Assembly: GCF_000017245.1 (NCBI RefSeq)
Contig: NC_009655.1
Coordinates: forward strand, 1,736,001-1,800,000
Direction of reading: 5' to 3'
DNA from: Actinobacillus succinogenes 130Z
GTDB taxonomy: Bacteria; Pseudomonadota; Gammaproteobacteria; Enterobacterales; Pasteurellaceae
DNA: 64,000 nt
Part shown: one piece after another, positions 16,790 to 24,191 of the stretch
Numbering within the stretch: position 1 is the stretch's first letter
Layout of the letters: every line of letters starts with the position of its first letter
Translations under genes and position numbers: made by a program
The notes under the pieces: model-generated
Databases searched by the model: none
The model's input: only the letters and a program-made list of their open reading frames with translations
Told to the model about the DNA's origin: nothing

Positions 16790-17638
16790 ATGTCAAAATT
16801 CGTGATTGAACTTAACGAACAAAATCTTACGGAAACCCTGCAACAATCGCAGCAAACGCCGATGGCGATTGTATTTTATGCGCCGAGCCATGAAACGTCG
16901 GTAAAATTTACCGCACTTTTAGAACGTTACGCCGAACAGTATCAAGGGCAGTTCCTGCTGGCAAAAGTCAACTGCGAAACGGAACAAAGCATTGCCATGC
17001 AATTCCGTATTCAGGCGTTGCCCAGCACCTATTTATTTAAAGAAGCCCAAGCGGTGGACGCTTTTCAAGGCGATTTACCGGAAGAGCAGTTAAAACAACG
17101 GTTAAGCCTGATTCTGCCGAAAGAAGAAGAAATAAAATTCAATCTGGCGCTGGATTATTTGCAGGCGAACGATTACAACGCGGCGTTACCGTTGCTGAAA
17201 GAAGCTTGGGAATTGTCCGATAAGAAAAACAGCGACATAGCGCTGCTTTATGCGGAAACCTATATTGCCATGAAGAAAACCGAACCCGCAACGGAAATTC
17301 TGGCGAAAATCCCATTGCAGGATCGCGACAGCCGTTGGCATGGATTGCAGGCACAAATCGAATTATTGATTAAAGCGGCGGACACCCCGGAAATTCAGCA
17401 GCTTCAGGCGGATTATGACCAAAATCCGAGCCCTGAAATCGCATTGAAACTGGCGGTTCAACTTCATCAGGCAAACCGCGACGAAGAGGCGTTAGCGCTG
17501 TTGTTCGGTTTATTAAAACAGGATTTATCCGTACAAAACGGTGAGGTAAAACAGCAGTTTTTGTCTATTTTGTCTGCGTTAGGCAACGATCCTTTAACCA
17601 ATAAGTATCGCCGATTGCTTTATTCACTACTCTATTAA
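16790..17638 (+). CDS. ybbN: Thioredoxin-fold co-chaperone YbbN/CnoX
   Basis: This 282-residue protein has an N-terminal thioredoxin-like domain (about residues 1-110) and C-terminal TPR-type helices, as in YbbN/CnoX. CnoX holds oxidised proteins and passes them to GroEL. The usual CxxC is replaced by the S-H-E-T of APSHETS. Loss of the redox pair is known in the family, so it acts as a holdase rather than an oxidoreductase. The start is the ATG at 16790 (MSKFVIELNEQNL). Earlier in-frame codons are A+T-rich leader sequence that includes a USS. Confidence 0.88.
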   Translation: MSKFVIELNEQNLTETLQQSQQTPMAIVFYAPSHETSVKFTALLERYAEQYQGQFLLAKVNCETEQSIAMQFRIQALPSTYLFKEAQAVDAFQGDLPEEQLKQRLSLILPKEEEIKFNLALDYLQANDYNAALPLLKEAWELSDKKNSDIALLYAETYIAMKKTEPATEILAKIPLQDRDSRWHGLQAQIELLIKAADTPEIQQLQADYDQNPSPEIALKLAVQLHQANRDEEALALLFGLLKQDLSVQNGEVKQQFLSILSALGNDPLTNKYRRLLYSLLY

Positions 17639-17682
17639 ACGGGTTTTCTTTATAATCGGGTAACCTAAAACCATTAATGGAA

Positions 17683-17795
17683 AATGTGCAGAAAACTTCG
17701 TTTTTTATTCGCAACCCTTTTCAGGATTGCTCCCCTAAAGGGCCGTTGGCAAAGCCAACGTTCAAAAACTGATGCTTTTTGTGACCGCACTTTCA
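17683..17795 (+). repeat. Intergenic repeat element, copy 1
   Basis: A block of about 110 bases is repeated, inverted, at 22374-22485. It contains the hairpin CGTTGGC-AAA-GCCAACG and ends in a USS (GACCGCACTT). It lies in the ybbN-trxB gap, close to the trxB start, so it will be transcribed as trxB leader. Confidence 0.8.
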
Positions 17796-17811
17796 GATAA
17801 AAGGATACATT

Positions 17812-18765
17812 ATGTCAGACGTCAAACACAGCAAACTCCTCATTTTAGGTTCGGGTCCTGCGGGTTACACCGCCGCAATTTATGCCGCCCGCGCTAATTT
17901 AAAACCCGTTTTAGTCACCGGCTTGCAACAAGGCGGTCAATTGACCACTACTACGGAAATCGAAAACTGGCCCGGTGATTTCGGTGATACGACCGGGCCC
18001 GAACTCATGCAACGCATGTTACAACACGCGGAAAAATTCGAGACGGAAATCGTGTTCGATCACATCAATAGCGTGGATTTATCTTCCCGTCCGTTCAAAC
18101 TTTACGGCGATGAGCAAACCTTCAGCTGCGACGCGTTAATCATCGCCACCGGCGCCTCCGCCCGTTACATCGGGCTGGAATCGGAAGAAAACTTCAAAGG
18201 CCGCGGTGTGTCTGCCTGTGCCACCTGTGACGGCTTCTTCTATCGCAATAAACCGGTTGCGGTGGTAGGCGGCGGCAATACCGCCGTGGAAGAAGCCTTA
18301 TATCTGGCGAACATCGCCGGCGAAGTACATTTGATCCATCGTCGTGAAGGTTTCCGTGCGGAAAAAATTCTGCTCGGTCGCTTACAGAAAAAAGTGGAGG
18401 AAGGCAAAATCATTCTGCACACCAACCGCACTTTGGACGAAGTATTGGGCGATAACATGGGCGTAACAGGCGTGCGCTTGCAAGACACTCAATCCGACGC
18501 CACAGAAGAACTGAAATTAGACGGCGTATTCATCGCTATCGGACACGCGCCGAATACCGAAATTTTCCAGGGGCAACTTGAATTAAACAACGGTTACATT
18601 GTGGTGAAATCCGGCTTGGAAGGCAATGCCACCGCGACCTCCGTGGAAGGCGTTTTCGCCGCCGGCGACGTGATGGATCATAATTACCGTCAAGCCATCA
18701 CCTCCGCCGGAACCGGCTGCATGGCGGCATTAGACGCCGAACGTTTTTTGGATGCGCAGGAATAA
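17812..18765 (+). CDS. trxB: Thioredoxin reductase (TrxB)
   Basis: This 317-residue FAD/NADPH flavoprotein reduces thioredoxin. The FAD motif GSGPAGYTAA, the redox pair CATC (Cys136/Cys139) and the NADPH motif GGGNTAVEEAL are all present, ending with the GDVMDHNYRQAITSAGTG FAD loop. AAGGATA precedes the ATG. The 3' end is echoed by a degenerate copy at 21175-21207, on the far side of the small island. Confidence 0.97.
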   Translation: MSDVKHSKLLILGSGPAGYTAAIYAARANLKPVLVTGLQQGGQLTTTTEIENWPGDFGDTTGPELMQRMLQHAEKFETEIVFDHINSVDLSSRPFKLYGDEQTFSCDALIIATGASARYIGLESEENFKGRGVSACATCDGFFYRNKPVAVVGGGNTAVEEALYLANIAGEVHLIHRREGFRAEKILLGRLQKKVEEGKIILHTNRTLDEVLGDNMGVTGVRLQDTQSDATEELKLDGVFIAIGHAPNTEIFQGQLELNNGYIVVKSGLEGNATATSVEGVFAAGDVMDHNYRQAITSAGTGCMAALDAERFLDAQE

Positions 18766-18848
18766 ACCAATAAGCCTATCTTTCTCAAGGATAAAATAAA
18801 GTGTATACACACGTTAAAGTTGTTAATTTTTATAAATAGGAGAATATT

Positions 18849-19046
18849 ATGGACTTACCTTATTCTTGTCGCGCAGGGAGCTGCTCTGCTTGTGTTGGCA
18901 AACTAGTAGAAGGAACTGTTGATCAGTCCGATCAAAGTTTTTTAACTGAACAGCAGATTCAGGATGGGTATGTGTTGTTGTGCGTGGCATATCCCACATC
19001 AGACTGTGTGATTTATACGCATCAGGAAGAAAATCTGACAAACTAG
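18849..19046 (+). CDS. C-terminal half of a plant-type [2Fe-2S] ferredoxin as a separate ORF
   Basis: This 65-residue ORF begins exactly at the iron-sulfur loop (MDLPYSCRAGSCSACVGK) and ends after LLCVAYPTSDCVIYTHQEE. All four ligand cysteines are present with the plant-type spacing C-x4-C-x2-C-x29-C (Cys7, 12, 15, 45). The N-terminal beta-hairpin and helix of a normal ferredoxin (about 30-35 residues) are missing. That missing part is found at the start of the next ORF, 12 bases downstream. AGGAG stands at the right distance before the ATG, so the short ORF looks translated rather than dead. Whether it binds a cluster alone or with the next protein is unknown. Confidence 0.8.
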   Translation: MDLPYSCRAGSCSACVGKLVEGTVDQSDQSFLTEQQIQDGYVLLCVAYPTSDCVIYTHQEENLTN

Positions 19047-19057
19047 GAAGTGTGCTA

Positions 19058-19585
19058 ATGGCTATTTATAAAGTAAAATTAATCGCTCCTGATGGAACAG
19101 AACAAATAATCTTATGCCCTGATGACGTATATATTCTTGATGCAGCAGAGAACAGCGAAAATGAAGATATTCAAGAGTTTAGCCATATAGTAGCAGGATT
19201 CACTCTTCCCGCGATTCCGGGCGTCGGAATAAATGCTGCCACGGTCAAAGCCAGTGGCTATATTAGTCAGAACGGAAGCCGGTTATCAATAAGTCTTAAT
19301 GCTCAACTGGTAGATTCCAGTGTGCAACAAAATACAAGCTGGACTGCATCAGTAAATTTATTGTATAACGGAAATACGCTTGGTTCGTTGCCTCTGTCTG
19401 TTCAAGGGAGTAATATGGTTTCGTCTGATACGATCTATGTCGGAACGGCTAGTTTCAATATTCCGAGTGGTCTTTCCGGCCAAGATGTTACTCTCCATGT
19501 AACTCTTCAGGGGAGCTATAATTCCGGATCAGGATATATCAGTTCTTACCCCGGATCTTTTAATGAAACAGTAAGGATTAAGTAA
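19058..19585 (+). CDS. N-terminal half of a plant-type ferredoxin fused to an unknown beta-rich domain
   Basis: This 175-residue protein starts with MAIYKVKLIAPDG and PDDVYILDAAE (residues 1-31), the standard beginning of a plant-type ferredoxin. Where the iron-sulfur loop should follow it switches to an unrelated sequence. Residues about 45-175 are rich in Ser, Thr, Asn and Gly with alternating hydrophobics, as in a beta-sandwich. No signal peptide or membrane segment is seen, and no known family is recognised. AGGAAG precedes the ATG. Its stop codon shares one base with the next start. It may pair with the upstream half ferredoxin, or be the receptor-mimic end of a bacteriocin-like protein. 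Both are guesses. Confidence 0.7.
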   Translation: MAIYKVKLIAPDGTEQIILCPDDVYILDAAENSENEDIQEFSHIVAGFTLPAIPGVGINAATVKASGYISQNGSRLSISLNAQLVDSSVQQNTSWTASVNLLYNGNTLGSLPLSVQGSNMVSSDTIYVGTASFNIPSGLSGQDVTLHVTLQGSYNSGSGYISSYPGSFNETVRIK

Positions 19586-20175
19586 TGAAAAAGCTATTTT
19601 TACTTGTAGGCGTTGTCTTTATTGTGATAATTAGCTTGTTTGGTCAAGCATATCAACAATATAAAGCCGTTCTGATACGGCATGATCAATTTATGACCTC
19701 AGTTCGGAAAAATACATCAAAAGCTGACGAATTGGATGCATTACTGGTGGAACGTATTCAACAAAGTAAAAATAGCTTAATTTCTCGTTGGTGGTTAACC
19801 GATTATTTAAAGTTGAGAGATTATATCGTTCGGTTAACTAATCGCCCTAATAAAGCGGAAATTTTATTACAGCTTAACCGCGAGCTTTATCAGCAGACCG
19901 GTAATTCCCATTACAAAGTACAAGAATGTATGGTGTTAGAAAGATTATCGATGCCATTTGCGGAATGTTATAAAAATGCGCTGCTGCTCACTAAGAAAAA
20001 GTTAAACTATCAAGATTTAGGCGAGTACTTTTTTGCCTTTAGCGCATTGCATAATGAGCAAGATACCTTGCAAGAATTTTCTAATCTAATAAGTATAGAA
20101 ACCCCGGAAGGGCAATTCCTTATCGATAAATATATTCATCATAGAACTGAAACATTAGCGGAAATGTTTCCTTAA
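19585..20175 (+). CDS. Membrane-anchored protein of unknown function
   Basis: This 196-residue protein has a single N-terminal hydrophobic segment (about residues 3-22, KLFLLVGVVFIVIISLFGQ), then a mostly helical soluble part with several Tyr, Leu and Glu. It looks like a signal anchor with a periplasmic domain. It is translationally coupled (TAATG) to the ferredoxin-fusion gene. A degraded related stretch (DYDELLVESNQ against DALLVERIQQ) occurs at about 20885-20960, so the family was duplicated here. By position it could be a partner or immunity protein. No family is recognised. Confidence 0.65.
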   Translation: MKKLFLLVGVVFIVIISLFGQAYQQYKAVLIRHDQFMTSVRKNTSKADELDALLVERIQQSKNSLISRWWLTDYLKLRDYIVRLTNRPNKAEILLQLNRELYQQTGNSHYKVQECMVLERLSMPFAECYKNALLLTKKKLNYQDLGEYFFAFSALHNEQDTLQEFSNLISIETPEGQFLIDKYIHHRTETLAEMFP

Positions 20176-20402
20176 GCAATATCAGGTTCCCCGAAAGTTG
20201 ACGTTTATTTTTCATATTAGCTGTGGAATTATAGCACTAACGGTAATATCTCAATCATAGCAGATGGAGAATAGGTAATATTAATAAAAAAGGGACTTCC
20301 GACGGGTACGCTCTTCCACAGGGTTATGGCGTCGCAGGTTTCTGGCAGTTTTTTTTGAGTTTCTAGGCGTCATTATCTTTTGACTTTTCACAGGAGGAGG
20401 AT
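20176..20402 (+). pseudogene. Gene-free stretch with a possible decayed coding remnant
   Basis: One frame stays open for about 40 codons (20247-20366) and reads NKKGTSDGYALPQGYGVAGF near its end. It has no start codon or ribosome-binding site, and it stops before the next gene. It looks like the tail of a lost protein. Confidence is low. Confidence 0.3.
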
Positions 20403-20822
20403 ATGAAAAAAATTGCGTTAGTGTGCTTATTACTGCTTAATGGTTCGGTGATGGCTGAAGTGGATTTATTTCCTGATGAGAGTGTTCGTCAATTTATTCT
20501 TATTCAAAACAATGCGGAAAAATGTTTCCAGCCCAAATTATGGCGTGCTAGAAATGCTAAAAATGATGAGGAATATAATTCAATACTGAATCAGCGTAGT
20601 GAAATGGAAACTATTAGTGCGTCTCAATACGAAATTGCATTAATGACAGAGCTGTTTGGCGAAGAAGCTACCGTCCAGATTTTTGAAAATCCAACGGTAC
20701 AGGAACAGTTTAATGAAAAACTCAGCAGATTGTCCACCGATGAAACCACAGTAAACACACCACAGGAATGTGAATCTCTATCGCAATACTATTTGCGAAT
20801 TAGGCAAAAACATATATTTTAA
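20403..20822 (+). CDS. Small secreted/periplasmic protein of unknown function
   Basis: This 139-residue protein has a clear signal peptide (MKKIALVCLLLLNGSVMA, cleaved before Glu19). The mature part has two cysteines (Cys41 and Cys123) that could form one disulfide, and is otherwise acidic and helical. AGGAGGAGG just before the ATG is an unusually strong ribosome-binding site. No family is recognised. Its place after the ferredoxin-fusion and anchored-protein genes allows a periplasmic inhibitor or immunity role, but nothing in the sequence proves this. Confidence 0.65.
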   Translation: MKKIALVCLLLLNGSVMAEVDLFPDESVRQFILIQNNAEKCFQPKLWRARNAKNDEEYNSILNQRSEMETISASQYEIALMTELFGEEATVQIFENPTVQEQFNEKLSRLSTDETTVNTPQECESLSQYYLRIRQKHIF

Positions 20823-20884
20823 CCCAAGCCATTATTTAACGGGCGGTTTATTTCTTACTAAGCGGCGAAATTGACTAAATAGCA

Positions 20885-21207
20885 TGATCGTTATCAGATT
20901 ATGATGAATTACTGGTGGAATCCAATCAGCGAACCAAAAAATACTATATAAAGTATGTGAATTTTGTATAAATTTTTATTTCCTTTTATAGCATTGTTAG
21001 TAAGTTGTTTTGTGATGTACCGCTTAGTCGCCAAGAAAGATGCCTTTTTTATAAAGGATACTTATATCAAAAAGAAGTTATGCAGAGCATTATCAGGATT
21101 TTCATGATGTTATGAGGATTGATAGAGTATTAGGCGTAACATTCCCTGAAATTTTTGCTGCCCAATGGACTTTATACGCCGAACGTTTTTTGAATGGGCT
21201 GGAATAA
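20885..21207 (+). pseudogene. Decayed gene fragments at the island's right edge
   Basis: Three scraps are visible. About 20885-20960 reads SDYDELLVESNQRTKK, similar to the anchored protein encoded at 19585. At 20964-21107 a 47-codon frame resembles a lipoprotein start (ALLVSC lipobox). From about 21070 another frame reads EHYQDFHDVMRIDRVLG to AERFLNGLE and stops at 21207. The last two join if one frameshift in the AAAAAGAAG run is assumed. The final 33 bases match the trxB 3' end at 29 positions. Confidence 0.45.
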
Positions 21208-21231
21208 TTTGCGGGAACAGAAAACAGACAT

Positions 21232-21257
21232 AAAGTGCGGTAAAATTACCGCACTTT
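21232..21257. terminator. USS-pair terminator before usg
   Basis: AAAGTGCGGTAA / TTACCGCACTTT forms a perfect 12-bp stem with a two-base loop, followed by T-runs. It serves usg from the right and the island from the left. Confidence 0.8.
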
Positions 21258-21282
21258 TTTTATTCACAACAATTTATACCGT

Positions 21283-22245
21283 TTAATGTAGCTGTCGAAC
21301 CATTTTTTCCAGCAATTTCACCGTTAAAAACGCTAAATTAAACCGCTGCTCATCTGCCACCGACCAAAATTCAATCCCGTTTTCCACCGCACTCAGGCCG
21401 CCCAAATGTAACTTAACCGCATCTTCGCCGCTTTCCGCTTCGCCGTTGAGCACCGGTGTCACCAGCCGTTCTTCCGCTTCAATTAAATCGTTATTCCGCC
21501 ATTGTTCCAATAAACGCACGGTTTCCGGTTCGTAATCCGAAAGTGCGGTCACTTTTTGTGCCAGTCCGTAAAAAACCGGTACTTGGATACTATGGAACGT
21601 CACATTCAACGCCGGAAAAATTTTCTGAAACTGTGCCGTTAAATTGACCGCACTTTTCGGAAATACGTCAAACGCCAGACGTTGTTCGTTGTCATCCAGC
21701 GGAATACCGTTTAACAAACGGGCGGTTTGCCCCGCCAACCGACCGACCGTTTCGCCGTCCGTATAAGACGCCGGCAGCAAACTGGTCACTAAAATATGGT
21801 TAAACTGATTCTCTTCAATAAACTGCGCCATGCTTAACGCTAACTGACTGACCTGAGGATCCGGCATTGCTACAATATTACGCGCACGCGCCTCTGCCAA
21901 ACTGATATCATTAACGGACGGCACAACAACCGGCACACCGGAAATCGCCGCACTGACACCTTTCATATCGATTACCGTACAACCCGCTTCCGCCGCATTC
22001 GCCATATAAGGCGCATGCACCGCATTACCGGCAAATAACAGATAATCAAACTTCGCCCAATCCGCCTCGTCCGGCGTAACCTGTTCCACCGCTCGCTGAT
22101 TAAAACGTACACGCTGTTCTTCATTAAACGGTATAATTTCCACAATAGAAATCTGACCGACAGCCAATTCGCTCCGTTCCAAAAACTCAGTTAATTTTTC
22201 ACATAAATCAAACTCGGCGGCAATCGCAATATTCAATGTCTTCAT
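21283..22245 (-). CDS. usg: USG-1 family protein (aspartate-semialdehyde-dehydrogenase-like)
   Basis: This 320-residue protein resembles aspartate-semialdehyde dehydrogenase in overall plan: an N-terminal nucleotide-binding part with FNEEQRVRFNQRAVE, and a dimerisation part with FHSIQVPVFYGLAQ. It belongs to the Usg group. Only two cysteines are present (EFDLCEKL and EAGCTVIDMKG), neither in a catalytic-type motif, so dehydrogenase activity is not expected. The cellular role of Usg is not established. It contains two USS in its coding sequence. Confidence 0.85.
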   Translation of the reverse strand: MKTLNIAIAAEFDLCEKLTEFLERSELAVGQISIVEIIPFNEEQRVRFNQRAVEQVTPDEADWAKFDYLLFAGNAVHAPYMANAAEAGCTVIDMKGVSAAISGVPVVVPSVNDISLAEARARNIVAMPDPQVSQLALSMAQFIEENQFNHILVTSLLPASYTDGETVGRLAGQTARLLNGIPLDDNEQRLAFDVFPKSAVNLTAQFQKIFPALNVTFHSIQVPVFYGLAQKVTALSDYEPETVRLLEQWRNNDLIEAEERLVTPVLNGEAESGEDAVKLHLGGLSAVENGIEFWSVADEQRFNLAFLTVKLLEKMVRQLH

Positions 22246-22373
22246 TTTTTATCTCTCTGTAATAAATCGTGCGCGTATTCTACTGACTTTAATATAAAAA
22301 GAAAATAACACCTGCGCTTGAGCAACGGGAACATACAAACCGGCTTTTATTTTCGTGTTGATGGCAAGGCTTC

Positions 22374-22485
22374 CTGAAGTGCGGTCACAAAAAACATCGC
22401 TTTTTGAACGTTGGCTTTGCCAACGGCCTTTGGGGGAGCTATCCTTAAAAGGATTGCGAATAAAAATCCGATAGTTTTTCCACAT
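22374..22485 (-). repeat. Intergenic repeat element, copy 2 (inverted)
   Basis: The reverse complement matches 17683-17795 almost base for base over about 105 bases, including the CGTTGGCAAAGCCAACG hairpin and a terminal USS. It lies between usg and kdgT, in a 368-base gene-free gap that otherwise holds only the kdgT terminator. Confidence 0.8.
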
Positions 22486-22532
22486 ATTAAAGGTGGCTTA
22501 TCTTTCATAAACATTCCTAATACAAATAAAAA

Positions 22533-22561
22533 AACTGATTTCTTTTATGCCGAAATCAGTT
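22533..22561 (-). terminator. Terminator of the kdgT operon
   Basis: A 10-bp stem AACTGATTTC / GAAATCAGTT is followed (on the minus strand) by a seven-T run, downstream of kdgT. Confidence 0.8.
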
Positions 22562-22613
22562 CTTGAAAGGATATTCAGGCTGCTTTTGCAGCCTTTTATC
22601 TATGATTAAAAAA

Positions 22614-23660
22614 TTAAGCGGCGTCAGCTTGATTATCTGCCATTTTTTTACCCGCCCAGCCTTCCGCCGAGTAAATACCCAATTTATTTTTGCGCATTTG
22701 TCGATCAAAAAACGCCACCACAAACGGACAAAGGAATAAAGTAATGATAGAAGCTGTTGCGCATTGCGCCGTGGCAAGCGGTACATGCGGTGCGAAAGTC
22801 GGATCGGCATCCGCAACGGCGGCCGGCGTCATAGCCGAATTCAATGCTGTCGTGCCGATCGCCGCCCCCATAGCGTTACGCTCCCTTTTCGGCAGGAAAA
22901 TATTAAATACATAAAAGAATACTACGGCGGTAACGGTGGATAATAGACCTAAGATAATACCGGAAGCTCCCGCTACTAAAATGGTGTCCACATTGGTACC
23001 GGAACCGATAGCGATAGTCATAAAAAAGATGATGATCGGCTGTGCTTTGCCGCATAACGTACGAAAAGTGGTATCCAGGTTCCCCCAGATGAAACCGATT
23101 AATAACGGAATTAAAGTCGCCACTACCGCCATAAACGGAATGTTTGCCAAACCGCTTGCGCCTAGGGCAATCAATGTAAAAAACGGTCCGTCGTTCAATG
23201 ATAAAATAGAAATCGCGCCGGTGTCGGTGGAATTACCGAACTGGGATGACAGGGAAATATATAATGAACTGTTAGAGTTGGTAATTGCCGCAATCAACAC
23301 GATTGGCGATAATCCCCAAATACCTTCCGGGCCGAAGAAATGCCCGACAAATAAACCGATGGCAATGCCCAGAAAAAATTTGGCGCTGGTTAATACGACT
23401 CCTTTATACAGCGGCATACCGACTTGTCTGACATTAATGGACGAACCGCATAAAATGAGGAAAATCCCCATCATTGCCGGTTGGCCGTTTTTGAACAACC
23501 CGCTTGTGAAGCCCCCGATTTCAAAGAATTGAGGGAAAAATGTTTTTATTGCGACGGCAAGAAGTAACGGAATGATAACCAACCCGCCGGGGATTTTCAT
23601 CATTTTATCCATTAATCCCAAATCAATATGACCTTCCGCATTACGTTTTAGCTTAACCAT
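22614..23660 (-). CDS. kdgT: 2-keto-3-deoxygluconate-type permease (KdgT family)
   Basis: This 348-residue inner-membrane symporter has about ten hydrophobic spans. Family landmarks include MKIPGGLVIIPLLLAV, ITNSNSSLYISLSSQ, and GTTALNSAMTPAAVADADP in the last third. KdgT imports 2-keto-3-deoxygluconate. Members found beside DUF1537 kinases and PdxA-like enzymes probably import a four-carbon sugar acid instead. It is the last gene of the leftward cluster, 71 bases after rpiB. Confidence 0.87.
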   Translation of the reverse strand: MVKLKRNAEGHIDLGLMDKMMKIPGGLVIIPLLLAVAIKTFFPQFFEIGGFTSGLFKNGQPAMMGIFLILCGSSINVRQVGMPLYKGVVLTSAKFFLGIAIGLFVGHFFGPEGIWGLSPIVLIAAITNSNSSLYISLSSQFGNSTDTGAISILSLNDGPFFTLIALGASGLANIPFMAVVATLIPLLIGFIWGNLDTTFRTLCGKAQPIIIFFMTIAIGSGTNVDTILVAGASGIILGLLSTVTAVVFFYVFNIFLPKRERNAMGAAIGTTALNSAMTPAAVADADPTFAPHVPLATAQCATASIITLFLCPFVVAFFDRQMRKNKLGIYSAEGWAGKKMADNQADAA

Positions 23661-23690
23661 AGGATATCTCCTGATATAGAAAGTATCGGC

Positions 23691-23712
23691 ACTCCGGCGT
23701 TATCGCCGGAGT
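23691..23712 (-). promoter_or_regulatory. Intercistronic hairpin between rpiB and kdgT
   Basis: A perfect 9-bp stem ACTCCGGCG / CGCCGGAGT with a TTAT loop lies 19 bases after the rpiB stop. No T-run follows on the minus strand, so message processing or partial attenuation is more likely than full termination. Confidence 0.55.
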
Positions 23713-23731
23713 TTATTGATTGATACGGCGT

Positions 23732-24181
23732 TTATTTGTGGTATTTCGCATCAATTTCATTGATACGTGCAACTTTCGGTGCGGAACCGCCGCCGGCAAA
23801 ATCACATTTAAACCAAACATCAATCAGAGATTTGGCTAATTCGACACCGATTACACGTTCGCCTAAGCACATAATTTGCGCATCATTACTTTTGCGCGAA
23901 CGTTCCGTAGAAAATACGTCGTGACAGACCGCAGCCCGCACACCTGGTACTTTATTCGCTGTAATGCACATGCCGATCCCCGTACCGCAGGTTAAAATGG
24001 CACGTTCATATTTGCCTTCCGCCACAGCGACGGCTACGGCTTCCGCAACATCGGGGTATAGCACCACATCGCCCTCGCCTGCGCCGAAATCGTCATATTC
24101 AACGCCAATAGCATCTAAATGTTTCATAATTTCAACTTTTAAACGATATGCCGCTTCATCACATCCAATTGCAATTTTCAT
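23732..24181 (-). CDS. RpiB/LacAB-family sugar-phosphate isomerase, second copy
   Basis: This 149-residue paralog of the 6799-7251 gene has the same GCDEAA start, TCGTGIGM loop and GVRAAVCHDVFS segment. Most differences between the two are conservative and in the N-terminal third. It sits between kdgT and the DUF1537 kinase gene (10 bases after the latter). It should isomerise a tetrose or pentose phosphate. Confidence 0.87.
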   Translation of the reverse strand: MKIAIGCDEAAYRLKVEIMKHLDAIGVEYDDFGAGEGDVVLYPDVAEAVAVAVAEGKYERAILTCGTGIGMCITANKVPGVRAAVCHDVFSTERSRKSNDAQIMCLGERVIGVELAKSLIDVWFKCDFAGGGSAPKVARINEIDAKYHK

Positions 24182-24191
24182 GTTTTACTCC

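Noticed and set aside
16790..17638. Loss of CxxC in the thioredoxin domain as a novel mutation
   Set aside because: Absence of the CxxC pair occurs in the YbbN/CnoX family and fits its chaperone role.
21283..22245. Second aspartate-semialdehyde dehydrogenase
   Set aside because: It lacks a catalytic-type cysteine motif and matches the Usg group instead.
22936..23532. 198-codon open frame on the plus strand
   Set aside because: It lies wholly antisense to kdgT, whose spans and motifs are clear. Its translation is low-complexity in the way of a shadow frame.
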